Positions 1-7,654 of a stretch of DNA of 16,892 nt are shown piece by piece (the stretch's first letter is position 1; each line of letters starts with the position of its first letter). The stretch lies in contig NZ_CALNBI010000032.1 in assembly GCF_937874145.1 (NCBI RefSeq), positions 1 through 16,892 of the forward strand. The letters run 5' to 3'. The position numbers were made by a program, and so were the translations under genes. The notes beneath the pieces are model-generated. The model saw only the letters and a list, made by a program, of their open reading frames with translations. It was not told where the DNA came from and made no database searches. The DNA is from an uncultured Chitinophaga sp. Its GTDB lineage: Bacteria > Bacteroidota > Bacteroidia > Chitinophagales > Chitinophagaceae.

Positions 1-1841
1 AGCGTGTAGAAATTGGCGTTGCCGCTCTGGAAAATGCTCCAGCCTTGCACGGGGGCCGAAAGCACCGTGAGCATTTCCTTCCACCGGCGGAGGTCCCAGC
101 CGGCCTTCCCTTCGAAGCAAAGCTCCACGCGCCGTTCGCGATGGATGATTTCCCGGAGGCCGTCTTTGGAAGCCGGTTTGTTCGGCTGGCTGCTGGCCTG
201 CGCCCAGGATTCAACGACGCCTTTCAGTCCCGCTCTCTCCCTCACCAGGTCGATGTATTGGTACACCTCCGCGGAAGGCCCGCTGGCTTCGTTCAAACAT
301 TCCGCATACAGCAGGTACAGGTCGGCCAGCCGGATACGGGGCAGGCGGAACGATGTCTGCTGCACGCCTTCATTGAAAACAGTGAGGTAATTGGCCAGTT
401 TTTTCGGCCAGATGGCCAGCATGTTGATCCGCACCCGGTCTTTCGGGCCTGCTTTGGAGGTAGGGCCTTTCGCTTCGATGTGCAGGGGATTGTTGGGATC
501 GGTTACGCCGTTGCCGTACCAAACGCCGCCATCGAAGCCGATGTTCGCGTAGTAACGCGCCTCGCGCCGGAAATTGTTTTTGATGGTGGTATAACCCGAC
601 TTAATGTAATACCGGTTGGGATTGTCGCCCGCCTTCAACTCGAAACGGCCGGAATAATCCCAGGTTTTGTCTTCGTCGATGGGTACGCCGTTATCGGAAT
701 AAAACAAATCTGTCGTAAACAGCGGCACGGTGAAGCTGCTCGGGGCCGCGGTCGAGTTTTGGACCGCGAGTGAGGTCAGCCGGGGGATGCAATAAGACTG
801 GTAACCGAAGTTGCCGTTCAGCGCCCATATCACCTCCGCGTTCAGGTCCCATTTCTCCGTCACCGCATTCTGGATGGTGAGCACCCGGCGCAGGGAATCA
901 TTGATATTGGGCAGATTCGCAGGCTGGATGAAAGTGTAAAGTTTCATGTTAAGCGTAGCCGCCTCTTCGATCGCTGCCTTGCAGGCTTCGGCCGCTTTGC
1001 TCCATTTGGACGGGTCGGCGGTGGCGGAAAACAGCGCCTGGCCGTCTTTGTTCTTGAAATTGGCGTAATCGGGGTTGCCGTTGTAGAGCGGACTGGCCTG
1101 CGTGGCGAGGATTTCCGCTTTCACGGACATGGCGATCAGTTTCGTGATCCGGCCCAGTTCCTGGGGCGTATTGCTGATCTGCACGGGCAGTTCCGGCATG
1201 GCTTCGTCCATCATCTGCACAGCGTAAGCAAAAACGGAATCCACCGGCTGCCTTTTCACCCTGATCTCCTCGATCGGCGCCGTGATGCTCTGGTTCTCCT
1301 TATAAATCGGAACGGGGCCGTAGATCCGCGCCAGGAAATAGTGATAGTATCCTTTCAGGAATTTGACTTCGGCGATCCAGCGGGCCTTCTCACCCGGCGT
1401 TAGATCGATAGGCTTGTCGATGTTTTCCAGCATGATATTACAGCGGCGGATCGCCTGGAAAATGTTCAGCCCGCTGTTGGTGCCGTCCCAGTAATTCAGC
1501 ACCGGGTTGGAGATATTCTGCGTATTGCCGCGGATGAGCTGGAAGCCAATGTCGTTGATCGGTCGTTCCGACAAATCGTTCGGGTATACGATCTCCGCCG
1601 AAGTCGTGAACCCCGGGTCGTAGATCACGTTGCTCATGCCCTGCAGGGTGCCGTAGCAGGCGAAAAGATAATTCTCCGCTTCATTGCGGTTGCGGAAGGC
1701 GTAGTCGATGGTGCCTACGTTCTCGGGCGTTACGTCGAGGTATTGCTTGCACCCGGGGGCGGCCAGCAACGTCAATCCCAGCGCGAGCCGGCAGAGCGTT
1801 TTTATGTTTTTATATGGAAAGATGTATTGCATTGTTGACAT
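1..1841 (-). CDS. SusD/RagB-family outer-membrane lipoprotein, C-terminus cut by window edge
   Basis: Surface substrate-binding partner of the SusC transporter encoded just upstream. An open frame runs on the minus strand from an ATG at 1841 to the left edge without a stop, giving 613 complete codons. The N-terminus is a lipoprotein signal: a hydrophobic stretch LALGLTLLAAPG ending at Cys31, followed by the typical SusD start KQYLDVTPEN. Family-typical stretches are YLFACYGTLQG near residue 60, the helical segment WIAEVKFLKGYYHYFLARIYGPVPIYK (about 160-185), RLPRIRLADLYLLYAECLNEA, and the C-terminal REIIHRERRVELCFEGKAGWDLRRW. After WDLRRW only a few tens of residues should be missing. A second ATG three codons downstream (1832) is an equally possible start. 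The susC stop lies only 3 nt upstream, so the two are translationally linked. At 613+ residues it is at the long end for SusD proteins. Substrate unknown. Confidence 0.93.
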   Translation of the reverse strand, partial: MSTMQYIFPYKNIKTLCRLALGLTLLAAPGCKQYLDVTPENVGTIDYAFRNRNEAENYLFACYGTLQGMSNVIYDPGFTTSAEIVYPNDLSERPINDIGFQLIRGNTQNISNPVLNYWDGTNSGLNIFQAIRRCNIMLENIDKPIDLTPGEKARWIAEVKFLKGYYHYFLARIYGPVPIYKENQSITAPIEEIRVKRQPVDSVFAYAVQMMDEAMPELPVQISNTPQELGRITKLIAMSVKAEILATQASPLYNGNPDYANFKNKDGQALFSATADPSKWSKAAEACKAAIEEAATLNMKLYTFIQPANLPNINDSLRRVLTIQNAVTEKWDLNAEVIWALNGNFGYQSYCIPRLTSLAVQNSTAAPSSFTVPLFTTDLFYSDNGVPIDEDKTWDYSGRFELKAGDNPNRYYIKSGYTTIKNNFRREARYYANIGFDGGVWYGNGVTDPNNPLHIEAKGPTSKAGPKDRVRINMLAIWPKKLANYLTVFNEGVQQTSFRLPRIRLADLYLLYAECLNEASGPSAEVYQYIDLVRERAGLKGVVESWAQASSQPNKPASKDGLREIIHRERRVELCFEGKAGWDLRRWKEMLTVLSAPVQGWSIFQSGNANFYT

Positions 1842-1844
1842 GGT

Positions 1845-4800
1845 TTATAAGTTCACGTTGATACCCAGGTTATATGCGCGCTGCAGGGGATAGTTGAATC
1901 CGTTGCCGCCCTGTTCCGGGTCCCACAGATCGAATTTGGAGATGTTGAACAGGTTCATGCCGTTGACATACAGGCGGCAATATTTCAACCCGATGCGGCT
2001 CACGATGTTCATGGGCAGCACATAGCCTATTTCCGCGCTTTTCAGCCGCAGGAAGCTGCCGTCGCGCATCCACCAGGTGCTGGGCTGGAGATTGTTTTCG
2101 ATGGATTGTGCGCTCACGCCCAGGCGGGGGTATAAGGCGTAGAGGTTCTGGTTCTCTTCCGACCAGTGATCGTCGGCGAATGCCTGCAGTACCTGCGACT
2201 GGCTCTGGATCTGCGGGCTGGGAGGGATAACGAACGGGCTGACGGACCGGGGATCAATGAAGAACGAAACGCGCGTCTGCCCCTGGAACCTGGCGCTCAT
2301 CTCGAGGCCTTTGTAGTTCACCGAAAAACCGAATCCATACATGATCTGCGGAATGGTCGGCAGGCCGATAGGCGCCTGGTCGGCCACCGTGATACGGCCG
2401 TCGCCGTTGAGATCGCGGTACTTGATATCGCCGCCCCTGACAGGGTTGCCGCCAAAGATCTGCGAAGGCGAAGCCGCTACTTCCTTATCATCCACAAAAA
2501 GCCGCTCCGCGATGTATCCGCGCTGCTGCCCGAGCATGGTGCCCGATACATACCGCCAGCGCTCTGCATATTGGGGTTCTTCGTAAGTGCCGTAGGCGCT
2601 GTTGGAATACGTGAAGTTCGACATGAGCTGCGCCCTGAAATCGCGGCTGAAATCGCGGTTGTAATTGAGGGTGAGGTCGAGCCCTTTCACTTTCACGGTG
2701 CCCACGTTCGTGAGTATCGGCGCCTCCAGGCCCATGCTGGACGGGATATTCCTGCTCATCAGGATGTTGCGTCGGTGCTGCGTGAAGTATTCCGCGATCA
2801 GGTCGAAACCCTTCAGGAACGACACTTCAAGCCCGGTATTGAGAATTTCCGCCGTTTCCCAGGTCACATCCCGGTTCTCGTAGTTCCGGATCGTAACGCC
2901 CGGGCGGCCGTACCCGTTATTCAACCCGAAATTAGCCCCATTACCGCCGGTCAGGTTCACATCCGACAAGTAGAAGAAACGCTGGCGGCCGATATCGTCG
3001 TTGCCCGACAATCCGTAGCTGGCGCGGAGCTTCAGGGAGCTTACAAAATCCATCATCCTATCCGTCCAGAATCTTTCCCGCGACACCATCCAGGATGCGC
3101 CGATAGTCGGGAAGAAGCCAAACCGGTTGTTCTCCGAAAACCTTTCAGAACCATTATAACCGAAGTTAAACTCCGCGAAATACCGGTTGGAATAATTGTA
3201 GGCCAAACGCCCCGCGAGGTTGAGGTTCCTGTAGGGCAGGGAATATTGCAAACTAGGCTGTTGCGTCACCGGATCGACGCCATTGGCCACCAGCCGTTGC
3301 TCCCTGAACCCGATGAGCGAACTGGAGATGTTGTGATCGCCCAGCTGCTTGGCATATTCCAGTTGCGCCTGGAAGCGGAGGTACGTATTCGCGTCTTTAT
3401 TCCCCGGTGAATACACGAGGTACTCGGTGGCGGCGCTATTGTTCCCGGAGCCGGGGCTTCCCTGGAAGGTGCCTCCGGGCAGGGAATTCAGCCAGGTGAG
3501 CGTGTACCGGTTATTAGCCCGGTCATAATTTTGCGGCTGCACCGTATAGTAAAACGGATTATACGCCATCGAGTTATCGAAATAAGAATAGCGGTTGGTA
3601 TTGAAGAAACCGTGCGCTTTCAGGCCGGGCGTAATGAAATCCAGGTCCTGGTGCAGTTCCAGCGTGGCCGACATCCGCGACTCCGCGAACCGCTTGTACC
3701 CCCTGAGCATTTGCGCGTAGGGGTTGGAATACCCGACGCCGCCGGTGGAACTGCCCGCCATGCTGGAATTCCCGAAGAGAATATGCTGCGTCAGCTGGTT
3801 GGCGGAATCCGGCTCAAAAAAAGCCGGGAACAGCACCGGGCTCGTATGCATCGCCGCGCTGTAGAGATCTGACGAAAACGACGCGCTGTTGGTGATCGGG
3901 CCGTTGTAGTCATTGAAATTGCCCCACAACCGGATGACCATTTCAGTCGATTTCGTGAGGTTTATATTGACGTTGGTACGCAGCTGGTAGTTTTTGAAGT
4001 TGACGTTGTTATTAAAATTGTTGGCGACGTTCCGTTTCAGCATACCGTTGTCGTTGCTGAAAGAACCGAAGACCGCATACCGCGCCACATCGCTGCCGCC
4101 GCTGACGCTGACGTTGGCTTTCTGCGTGCTGGCGGATTTCTTGAACAGCATGTCCATCCAGTCCACAGCCGGATATACAAATGGATTGCTGCCTTCCGCC
4201 TTGTTGAGCGTACGCTCGGTGTTATAAATCTTATCGGCGTCGAAAACGATGGGGGAGAGCGGGTCCCTGGTGGTGCTGGCTTCGTTGTAGAGTTTCATGT
4301 ACGTGACCGGGTCTGCCAGCTTGATGGTTTTGGTGGGTTGGGTGATGGCATTTTCAAGGATGACGCTCAATTTAGCCTTGCCGGCCTTGCCTTCCTTCGT
4401 GGTGACGATGATTACGCCGTTTGCGCCTCTTGCGCCGTACAGTGCCGTAGCGCTCGCATCCTTAAGAATGGAAAAGCTTGCGATGTCGTTTACCTGCAGC
4501 CGCGCGAGGTCGTTGGCTTCAAGTTCCACGTTATCGATCAGGATGAGCGGGTTTTGCCGGTAACCAAACGTGGTAACGCCCCGGATAAAGAAGTTGGAAT
4601 TATCCAGGCCTGGCTGCCCGCTCGACTGGAAGCCGATAACGCCCGCCACCTGGCCCGCCAGCGCGTTTGTGAGGTTGCTGCCTGCCGTCCGCAGATTTTC
4701 CGGCTTGATGGTAGCCACAGAACCAACAACGGATTCTTTGATCTGTTTTTTACCGAATGCCGTCACTACCACATCGGAAAGCTGTGTTTCAACAGCCCTC

Positions 4801-5111
4801 AGCCGGATGTTCAGCACACGGTTCTGATCGGTCACTTTCACGGTATCGCCGGTGTAGCCGACGAATTTGAAGGTCAGGAATGCGCCGGAGGCCACGTCCA
4901 GCACGAATTTACCGTTCTGGTCGGTGGCGGTGCCGGATTTCGTGCCGATAACGATCACGCTGACGCCGGGGAGCGGGAGACCGGTATTATCTGTAACGGT
5001 ACCAATGACGGGGATCGTCTGTTGGCCAAAAGACTGCTGTGCCCAGACCAGGCATAGCAAGAGCAGCATCCGCGGGAATGCCGTGCATGGTAATAGTTTG
5101 TTCATTTGCAA
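1845..5111 (-). CDS. SusC/RagA-family TonB-dependent transporter, no STN domain
   Basis: Outer-membrane beta-barrel that imports a nutrient ligand using TonB energy, 1088 aa. Visible in order: a Sec signal peptide (about 1-29, hydrophobic core MLLLLCLVWA, ending SFGQ); a carboxypeptidase-regulatory-like domain (about 34-105, IGTVTDNTGLPLPGVSV and FVGYTG); a TonB-box-like DVVVTAFG (113-120); a plug domain (to about 240) with the SusC signature LILIDNVE ... SILKDASATALYGARGANG; then a long barrel ending in INVNL. The N-terminal STN signalling domain is absent, unlike the second SusC in this window. Start ATG at 5111, with another ATG two codons later. It is the first gene of its operon and is followed by susD after 3 nt. 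The upstream 436 nt non-coding region presumably carries its promoter. No degradative enzyme is encoded next to it, so the substrate cannot be predicted. Confidence 0.96.
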   Translation of the reverse strand: MQMNKLLPCTAFPRMLLLLCLVWAQQSFGQQTIPVIGTVTDNTGLPLPGVSVIVIGTKSGTATDQNGKFVLDVASGAFLTFKFVGYTGDTVKVTDQNRVLNIRLRAVETQLSDVVVTAFGKKQIKESVVGSVATIKPENLRTAGSNLTNALAGQVAGVIGFQSSGQPGLDNSNFFIRGVTTFGYRQNPLILIDNVELEANDLARLQVNDIASFSILKDASATALYGARGANGVIIVTTKEGKAGKAKLSVILENAITQPTKTIKLADPVTYMKLYNEASTTRDPLSPIVFDADKIYNTERTLNKAEGSNPFVYPAVDWMDMLFKKSASTQKANVSVSGGSDVARYAVFGSFSNDNGMLKRNVANNFNNNVNFKNYQLRTNVNINLTKSTEMVIRLWGNFNDYNGPITNSASFSSDLYSAAMHTSPVLFPAFFEPDSANQLTQHILFGNSSMAGSSTGGVGYSNPYAQMLRGYKRFAESRMSATLELHQDLDFITPGLKAHGFFNTNRYSYFDNSMAYNPFYYTVQPQNYDRANNRYTLTWLNSLPGGTFQGSPGSGNNSAATEYLVYSPGNKDANTYLRFQAQLEYAKQLGDHNISSSLIGFREQRLVANGVDPVTQQPSLQYSLPYRNLNLAGRLAYNYSNRYFAEFNFGYNGSERFSENNRFGFFPTIGASWMVSRERFWTDRMMDFVSSLKLRASYGLSGNDDIGRQRFFYLSDVNLTGGNGANFGLNNGYGRPGVTIRNYENRDVTWETAEILNTGLEVSFLKGFDLIAEYFTQHRRNILMSRNIPSSMGLEAPILTNVGTVKVKGLDLTLNYNRDFSRDFRAQLMSNFTYSNSAYGTYEEPQYAERWRYVSGTMLGQQRGYIAERLFVDDKEVAASPSQIFGGNPVRGGDIKYRDLNGDGRITVADQAPIGLPTIPQIMYGFGFSVNYKGLEMSARFQGQTRVSFFIDPRSVSPFVIPPSPQIQSQSQVLQAFADDHWSEENQNLYALYPRLGVSAQSIENNLQPSTWWMRDGSFLRLKSAEIGYVLPMNIVSRIGLKYCRLYVNGMNLFNISKFDLWDPEQGGNGFNYPLQRAYNLGINVNL

Positions 5112-5547
5112 CGGGTGTTTAAGTTCCAGGAAATTGGGTTCAATCGATTGTAATTATTGATATTGGTTGAGTACGCTGGTTTAAACGACGATTATGGCAA
5201 AATGACTCCTGTTCCGCGTGCGAAGCACCGGATTTTAGTCCCTGTCGGGTAATTTTTGATGGAAAGAAGTACTGCTCAGGTAAAGTGTGGGCACAACGCT
5301 GCCATATCGCTACAAATGCAATTCACTGCAACAGTGCCATGTAAAGGAATCTAACTGAAACTGGTTTTTTCTGGTTTTACAAATAACGTGAACAATAATA
5401 GGATATCGAATATTCCAAACAATGCTACGTAAACGGGATTACGTGTAGCGATCATACAACGAAAACAAAATAGTAGAAATCACGACATGAAAGAAAGAAA
5501 TCTGCGATAATGTTAAAAAACTATTAATGTTGGCTTACATTCTGCAA
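5112..5547 (-). promoter_or_regulatory. AT-rich upstream region of locus 1 susC (no gene found)
   Basis: These 436 nt lie between the S8 peptidase terminator and the susC start. No supportable ORF or RNA gene was found. No exact Bacteroidota -7 element (TAnnTTTG on the minus strand, read as CAAAnnTA on plus) could be found; the closest is CAAAATGA at 5198-5205 and it lacks a matching -33 element. Possible control elements are an imperfect inverted repeat at 5424-5449 (GCTACGTAA / TTACGTGTAGC) and a tandem CTGGTTTT pair at 5361-5378 spaced exactly 10 bp. That this region controls susC is inferred from position only. Confidence 0.45.
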
Positions 5548-5598
5548 ATAAAAAGCACATGGCGCTGAAAATTGCTTTCAGCGCCATGTGCTTTTTAT
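5548..5598 (-). terminator. Perfect 23-bp hairpin terminator behind the S8 peptidase gene
   Basis: The arm 5548-5570 and the arm 5576-5598 are exact reverse complements of 23 nt with a 5-nt loop (ATTGC on the plus strand). The stem core is GCACATGGCGCTGAAA and the outer ends are A-tracts/T-tracts, so the minus-strand transcript ends in a U-rich tail. It begins 20 nt past the stop of the S8 peptidase gene and would separate that gene from the locus 1 susC downstream. Its symmetry makes it capable of working in both directions, but no plus-strand gene runs into it. Confidence 0.85.
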
Positions 5599-5618
5599 CG
5601 TAGCGGTGCTTTTCGGAA

Positions 5619-7292
5619 CTAGTCTTTCTTCAGGTTCACCTTACCTTTATTCTTCTTTACGTTTTCCCCTTTGGTTTTGGCCGCGAGCCTGAGGGCTTCA
5701 TAAGCGTTCACCATGCCGCCGGATTTGGAAAGCTCGGAGAAATCGATCTCTTCGTCTTTAGCGCCCGGTTTGTTCACTTTCTGGCCATCGGGCAGGGGCG
5801 TGGCGGATTTCTCGATGATCTGCTTCAACTGGCGGGCGCTAAGGTCCGGGTAGTAGGAGAGGATCATGGCTGCGAGGCCGGCTACCACGGGCGAGGCCAT
5901 GGAAGTACCGCTGGCGCTGCCGTATTTGTCGCCGCCGGGAACGGTGGAGTAAATTTGCACGCCGGGAGCGAATACATCCACTTCCTTCTTGCCGTAGTTG
6001 CTGAAGCCCGCGATCTTGCTGCCAACGCGCCCGTTGCTGGAAGCGCCTACCGTGATCATGTTATCGGCTTCTTTACCGTCTTCGAAAGTATCTTTCGGAT
6101 AGTTCTCTGTTTCGTCGTTGTTGGCGCCGTCGTTGCCCGCAGCATGTACCAGCAGCACGCCTTTCTCCTGTGCATAACGGATAGCGTCATCCACCCATTG
6201 TTTCTGGGGAGAGAAGCCTTTACCGAAGCTCATGTTGATGATCTGCGCGCCATTGTCTACCGCGTAACGGATGCCGAGCGCCACGTCTTTATCGCGTTCG
6301 TCACCTTCGGGCACCACTTTTACGGTCATGATGCGCACGTTATCCGCTACACCGTCCATACCCGCGTCATTGTTGCGCACCGCGCCGATGATACCGGAAA
6401 CGTGCGTGCCGTGGAAAGCGAACTGTCCCTGCACGTCGTTGTTGCCGTAGTAGCGGTCGTTGATGTCGTTGATGTTATCGCCTACGATGGTGGTGCGTTT
6501 GTCTACGGGCTCTGCGCCGGTAACTTCCGCTTTCTTCTTCAGTTCCTTGATGTATTCTCCCAGGTCGTTTTTCAGGGCCTGGTAAGTCATCCCTTCTTCG
6601 CCGGTGCTGCCGAGCAGGCGCAGGGCGAAGCCGCGGGCGAACATCACGTCGGAATCCCCGCCGCGAAGGGTATCGAGCTGTTCTTTCGTGAAGTCGCTGG
6701 TTTTAAGGTATTCGCTGAGGACGCTCTCGCATTTCAGGAGGTTCTCCTGTACTTTGAGCATCATTTTATAGTCGGTTTTGGCCTGGGTGGAAGGCTTCTG
6801 ACTGCGGTCTTTCAGCCGCGTCCAGTAGGCGTATTCTTTGGTGCCGGGCTGAAGCGCCGAATCCGGATCGCCGTAAAGGCGCTTGTAGCGGTAAAATTCA
6901 CGGGTAGCCTCGTCGGAATCTTCCTTTACGGAAGAACCGTCTTTGGCGCCGAGGAAGTTCCAGCCGTAAATATCATCGACATAACCATTGCCGTCGTCGT
7001 CGATGTTGTTGCCGGGGATCTCGTTGGGGTTGCGCCAGAGGATGGAGCGGAGGTCTTCGTGGGTGGTATCTACGCCGGAATCGATCACGGCTACGATCAC
7101 TGTTTTACCGGTTTTGCCTTTTAGCAGCTCGCGGTATGCTTTTTCCACGCCGATGCCGTAAACGCTGTCGGCCTCATAACTCAGCAACTGCCAGTTTTTG
7201 GGAACGGAGGGTTTGGTTTGTCCGTATCCTTGGGTGGTAATCAACATGGCTACACTTGCTCCAACGGCCAGGGCTCTGCAGATGCTATTCAT
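5619..7292 (-). CDS. Secreted S8-family (subtilisin-like) serine peptidase
   Basis: Exported serine endopeptidase, 557 aa from the ATG at 7292. An upstream in-frame TTG at 7325 would add 11 residues ahead of the signal peptide and is less likely. Numbered from the ATG: signal peptide about 1-25 (ICRALAVGASVAMLITTQGYGQ); catalytic Asp71 in AVIDSGVD; the loop EIPGNNIDDDGNGYVDDIYGWN after it, with clustered acidic residues that could bind calcium; catalytic His294 in FHGTHVSG; oxyanion Asn387 in HAAGND; catalytic Ser464 in SGTSMASP. The triad and oxyanion residue are all intact, so activity is expected. The Asp-His spacing is 223 residues, against about 32 in subtilisin, because of a charged, probably helical insertion. 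There is no obvious N-terminal propeptide domain and no type IX secretion C-terminal domain; the end is a lysine-rich tail (KKNKGKVNLKKD). It is a single gene with its own terminator. Substrate unknown. Confidence 0.94.
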   Translation of the reverse strand: MNSICRALAVGASVAMLITTQGYGQTKPSVPKNWQLLSYEADSVYGIGVEKAYRELLKGKTGKTVIVAVIDSGVDTTHEDLRSILWRNPNEIPGNNIDDDGNGYVDDIYGWNFLGAKDGSSVKEDSDEATREFYRYKRLYGDPDSALQPGTKEYAYWTRLKDRSQKPSTQAKTDYKMMLKVQENLLKCESVLSEYLKTSDFTKEQLDTLRGGDSDVMFARGFALRLLGSTGEEGMTYQALKNDLGEYIKELKKKAEVTGAEPVDKRTTIVGDNINDINDRYYGNNDVQGQFAFHGTHVSGIIGAVRNNDAGMDGVADNVRIMTVKVVPEGDERDKDVALGIRYAVDNGAQIINMSFGKGFSPQKQWVDDAIRYAQEKGVLLVHAAGNDGANNDETENYPKDTFEDGKEADNMITVGASSNGRVGSKIAGFSNYGKKEVDVFAPGVQIYSTVPGGDKYGSASGTSMASPVVAGLAAMILSYYPDLSARQLKQIIEKSATPLPDGQKVNKPGAKDEEIDFSELSKSGGMVNAYEALRLAAKTKGENVKKNKGKVNLKKD

Positions 7293-7400
7293 TGTATTGT
7301 TCAAATTTTCCAGATTGTTTTGCAATTCAGATACCGCAATTCGTTAAAGATATGGTAAATGCGTTACAACAGCTACCCGGATGTGGTGAGTGGCTTTGCG

Positions 7401-7419
7401 GGCGGACCATTGGTCTGCC
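7401..7419. repeat. Imperfect dyad, possible operator
   Basis: GGCGGACCATTGGTCTGCC consists of 8-nt arms (7401-7408 and 7412-7419) around ATT, with one mismatched pair that would be G-U in RNA. The right arm and loop overlap the TTG of the -33 element at 7410-7412, a position where a bound regulator would block or modulate transcription. An operator role is inference; a short dyad can arise by chance. Confidence 0.35.
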
Positions 7420-7437
7420 ATTCACTTGGTAATTTTG
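7410..7437 (+). promoter_or_regulatory. Bacteroidota-type promoter for the phosphatase-like gene
   Basis: TTG at 7410-7412, a 17-nt spacer, then TAATTTTG at 7430-7437. This fits the known Bacteroidota/Flavobacterium housekeeping consensus TTG-N17-23-TAnnTTTG exactly. Transcription would begin near 7443 and leave an untranslated leader of about 170-210 nt before the next gene on the plus strand. Confidence 0.5.
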
Positions 7438-7654
7438 CCACCCCGTCTTGTCCAGCCCTGCCAATTCGCCCCATTTATCGCCCCGTTAGTCACTTATCTC
7501 GTCAGCACCAGTCCCAACGGGCTAATTTTACCATATCTGACGTAAAGGCCGCAAAGATTCTCATTTTAACCGGAATCGTAGCACGGTTTAACATTTCGTT
7601 CACTAAATCACAAACTTGCATGTAACCCTTTTCCATAAACTTAAATCTTCCGCC

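Larger units (their letters stand above)
7293..7654. other. Divergent intergenic region between S8 peptidase and phosphatase-like gene
   Basis: No gene is supported in these 362 nt. It holds a good plus-strand promoter candidate (7410-7437) and a dyad over its -33 element (7401-7419), both listed separately. No exact TAnnTTTG element pointing towards the S8 peptidase was found on the minus strand. Two in-frame non-ATG starts lie at its edges: TTG at 7325 (minus) for the peptidase and TTG at 7616 (plus) for the phosphatase-like gene. Confidence 0.6.

Noticed and set aside
45..773. A 242-codon plus-strand frame at the left edge
   Set aside because: It is antisense to the partial SusD gene, which is continuous through the same bases.
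2166..3410. A 414-codon open frame on the plus strand inside the locus 1 susC
   Set aside because: It lies wholly antisense to a clear SusC protein, has no family pattern, and such long shadow frames are common opposite GC-rich genes.
4338..5057. A 239-codon plus-strand frame near the start of the locus 1 susC
   Set aside because: It is antisense to the susC signal-peptide, regulatory-like and plug regions, with no recognisable domain.
5548..5598. Inverted repeat as the end of a mobile element or a CRISPR unit
   Set aside because: The two arms are separated by only 5 nt and the element occurs once, directly behind a gene, as a terminator does; no transposase or repeat array is present.
5955..7124. 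A 389-codon open frame on the plus strand opposite the S8 peptidase
   Set aside because: It is antisense to an intact peptidase with all catalytic motifs; its sequence is repetitive V/A/F-rich as expected of a mirror frame.
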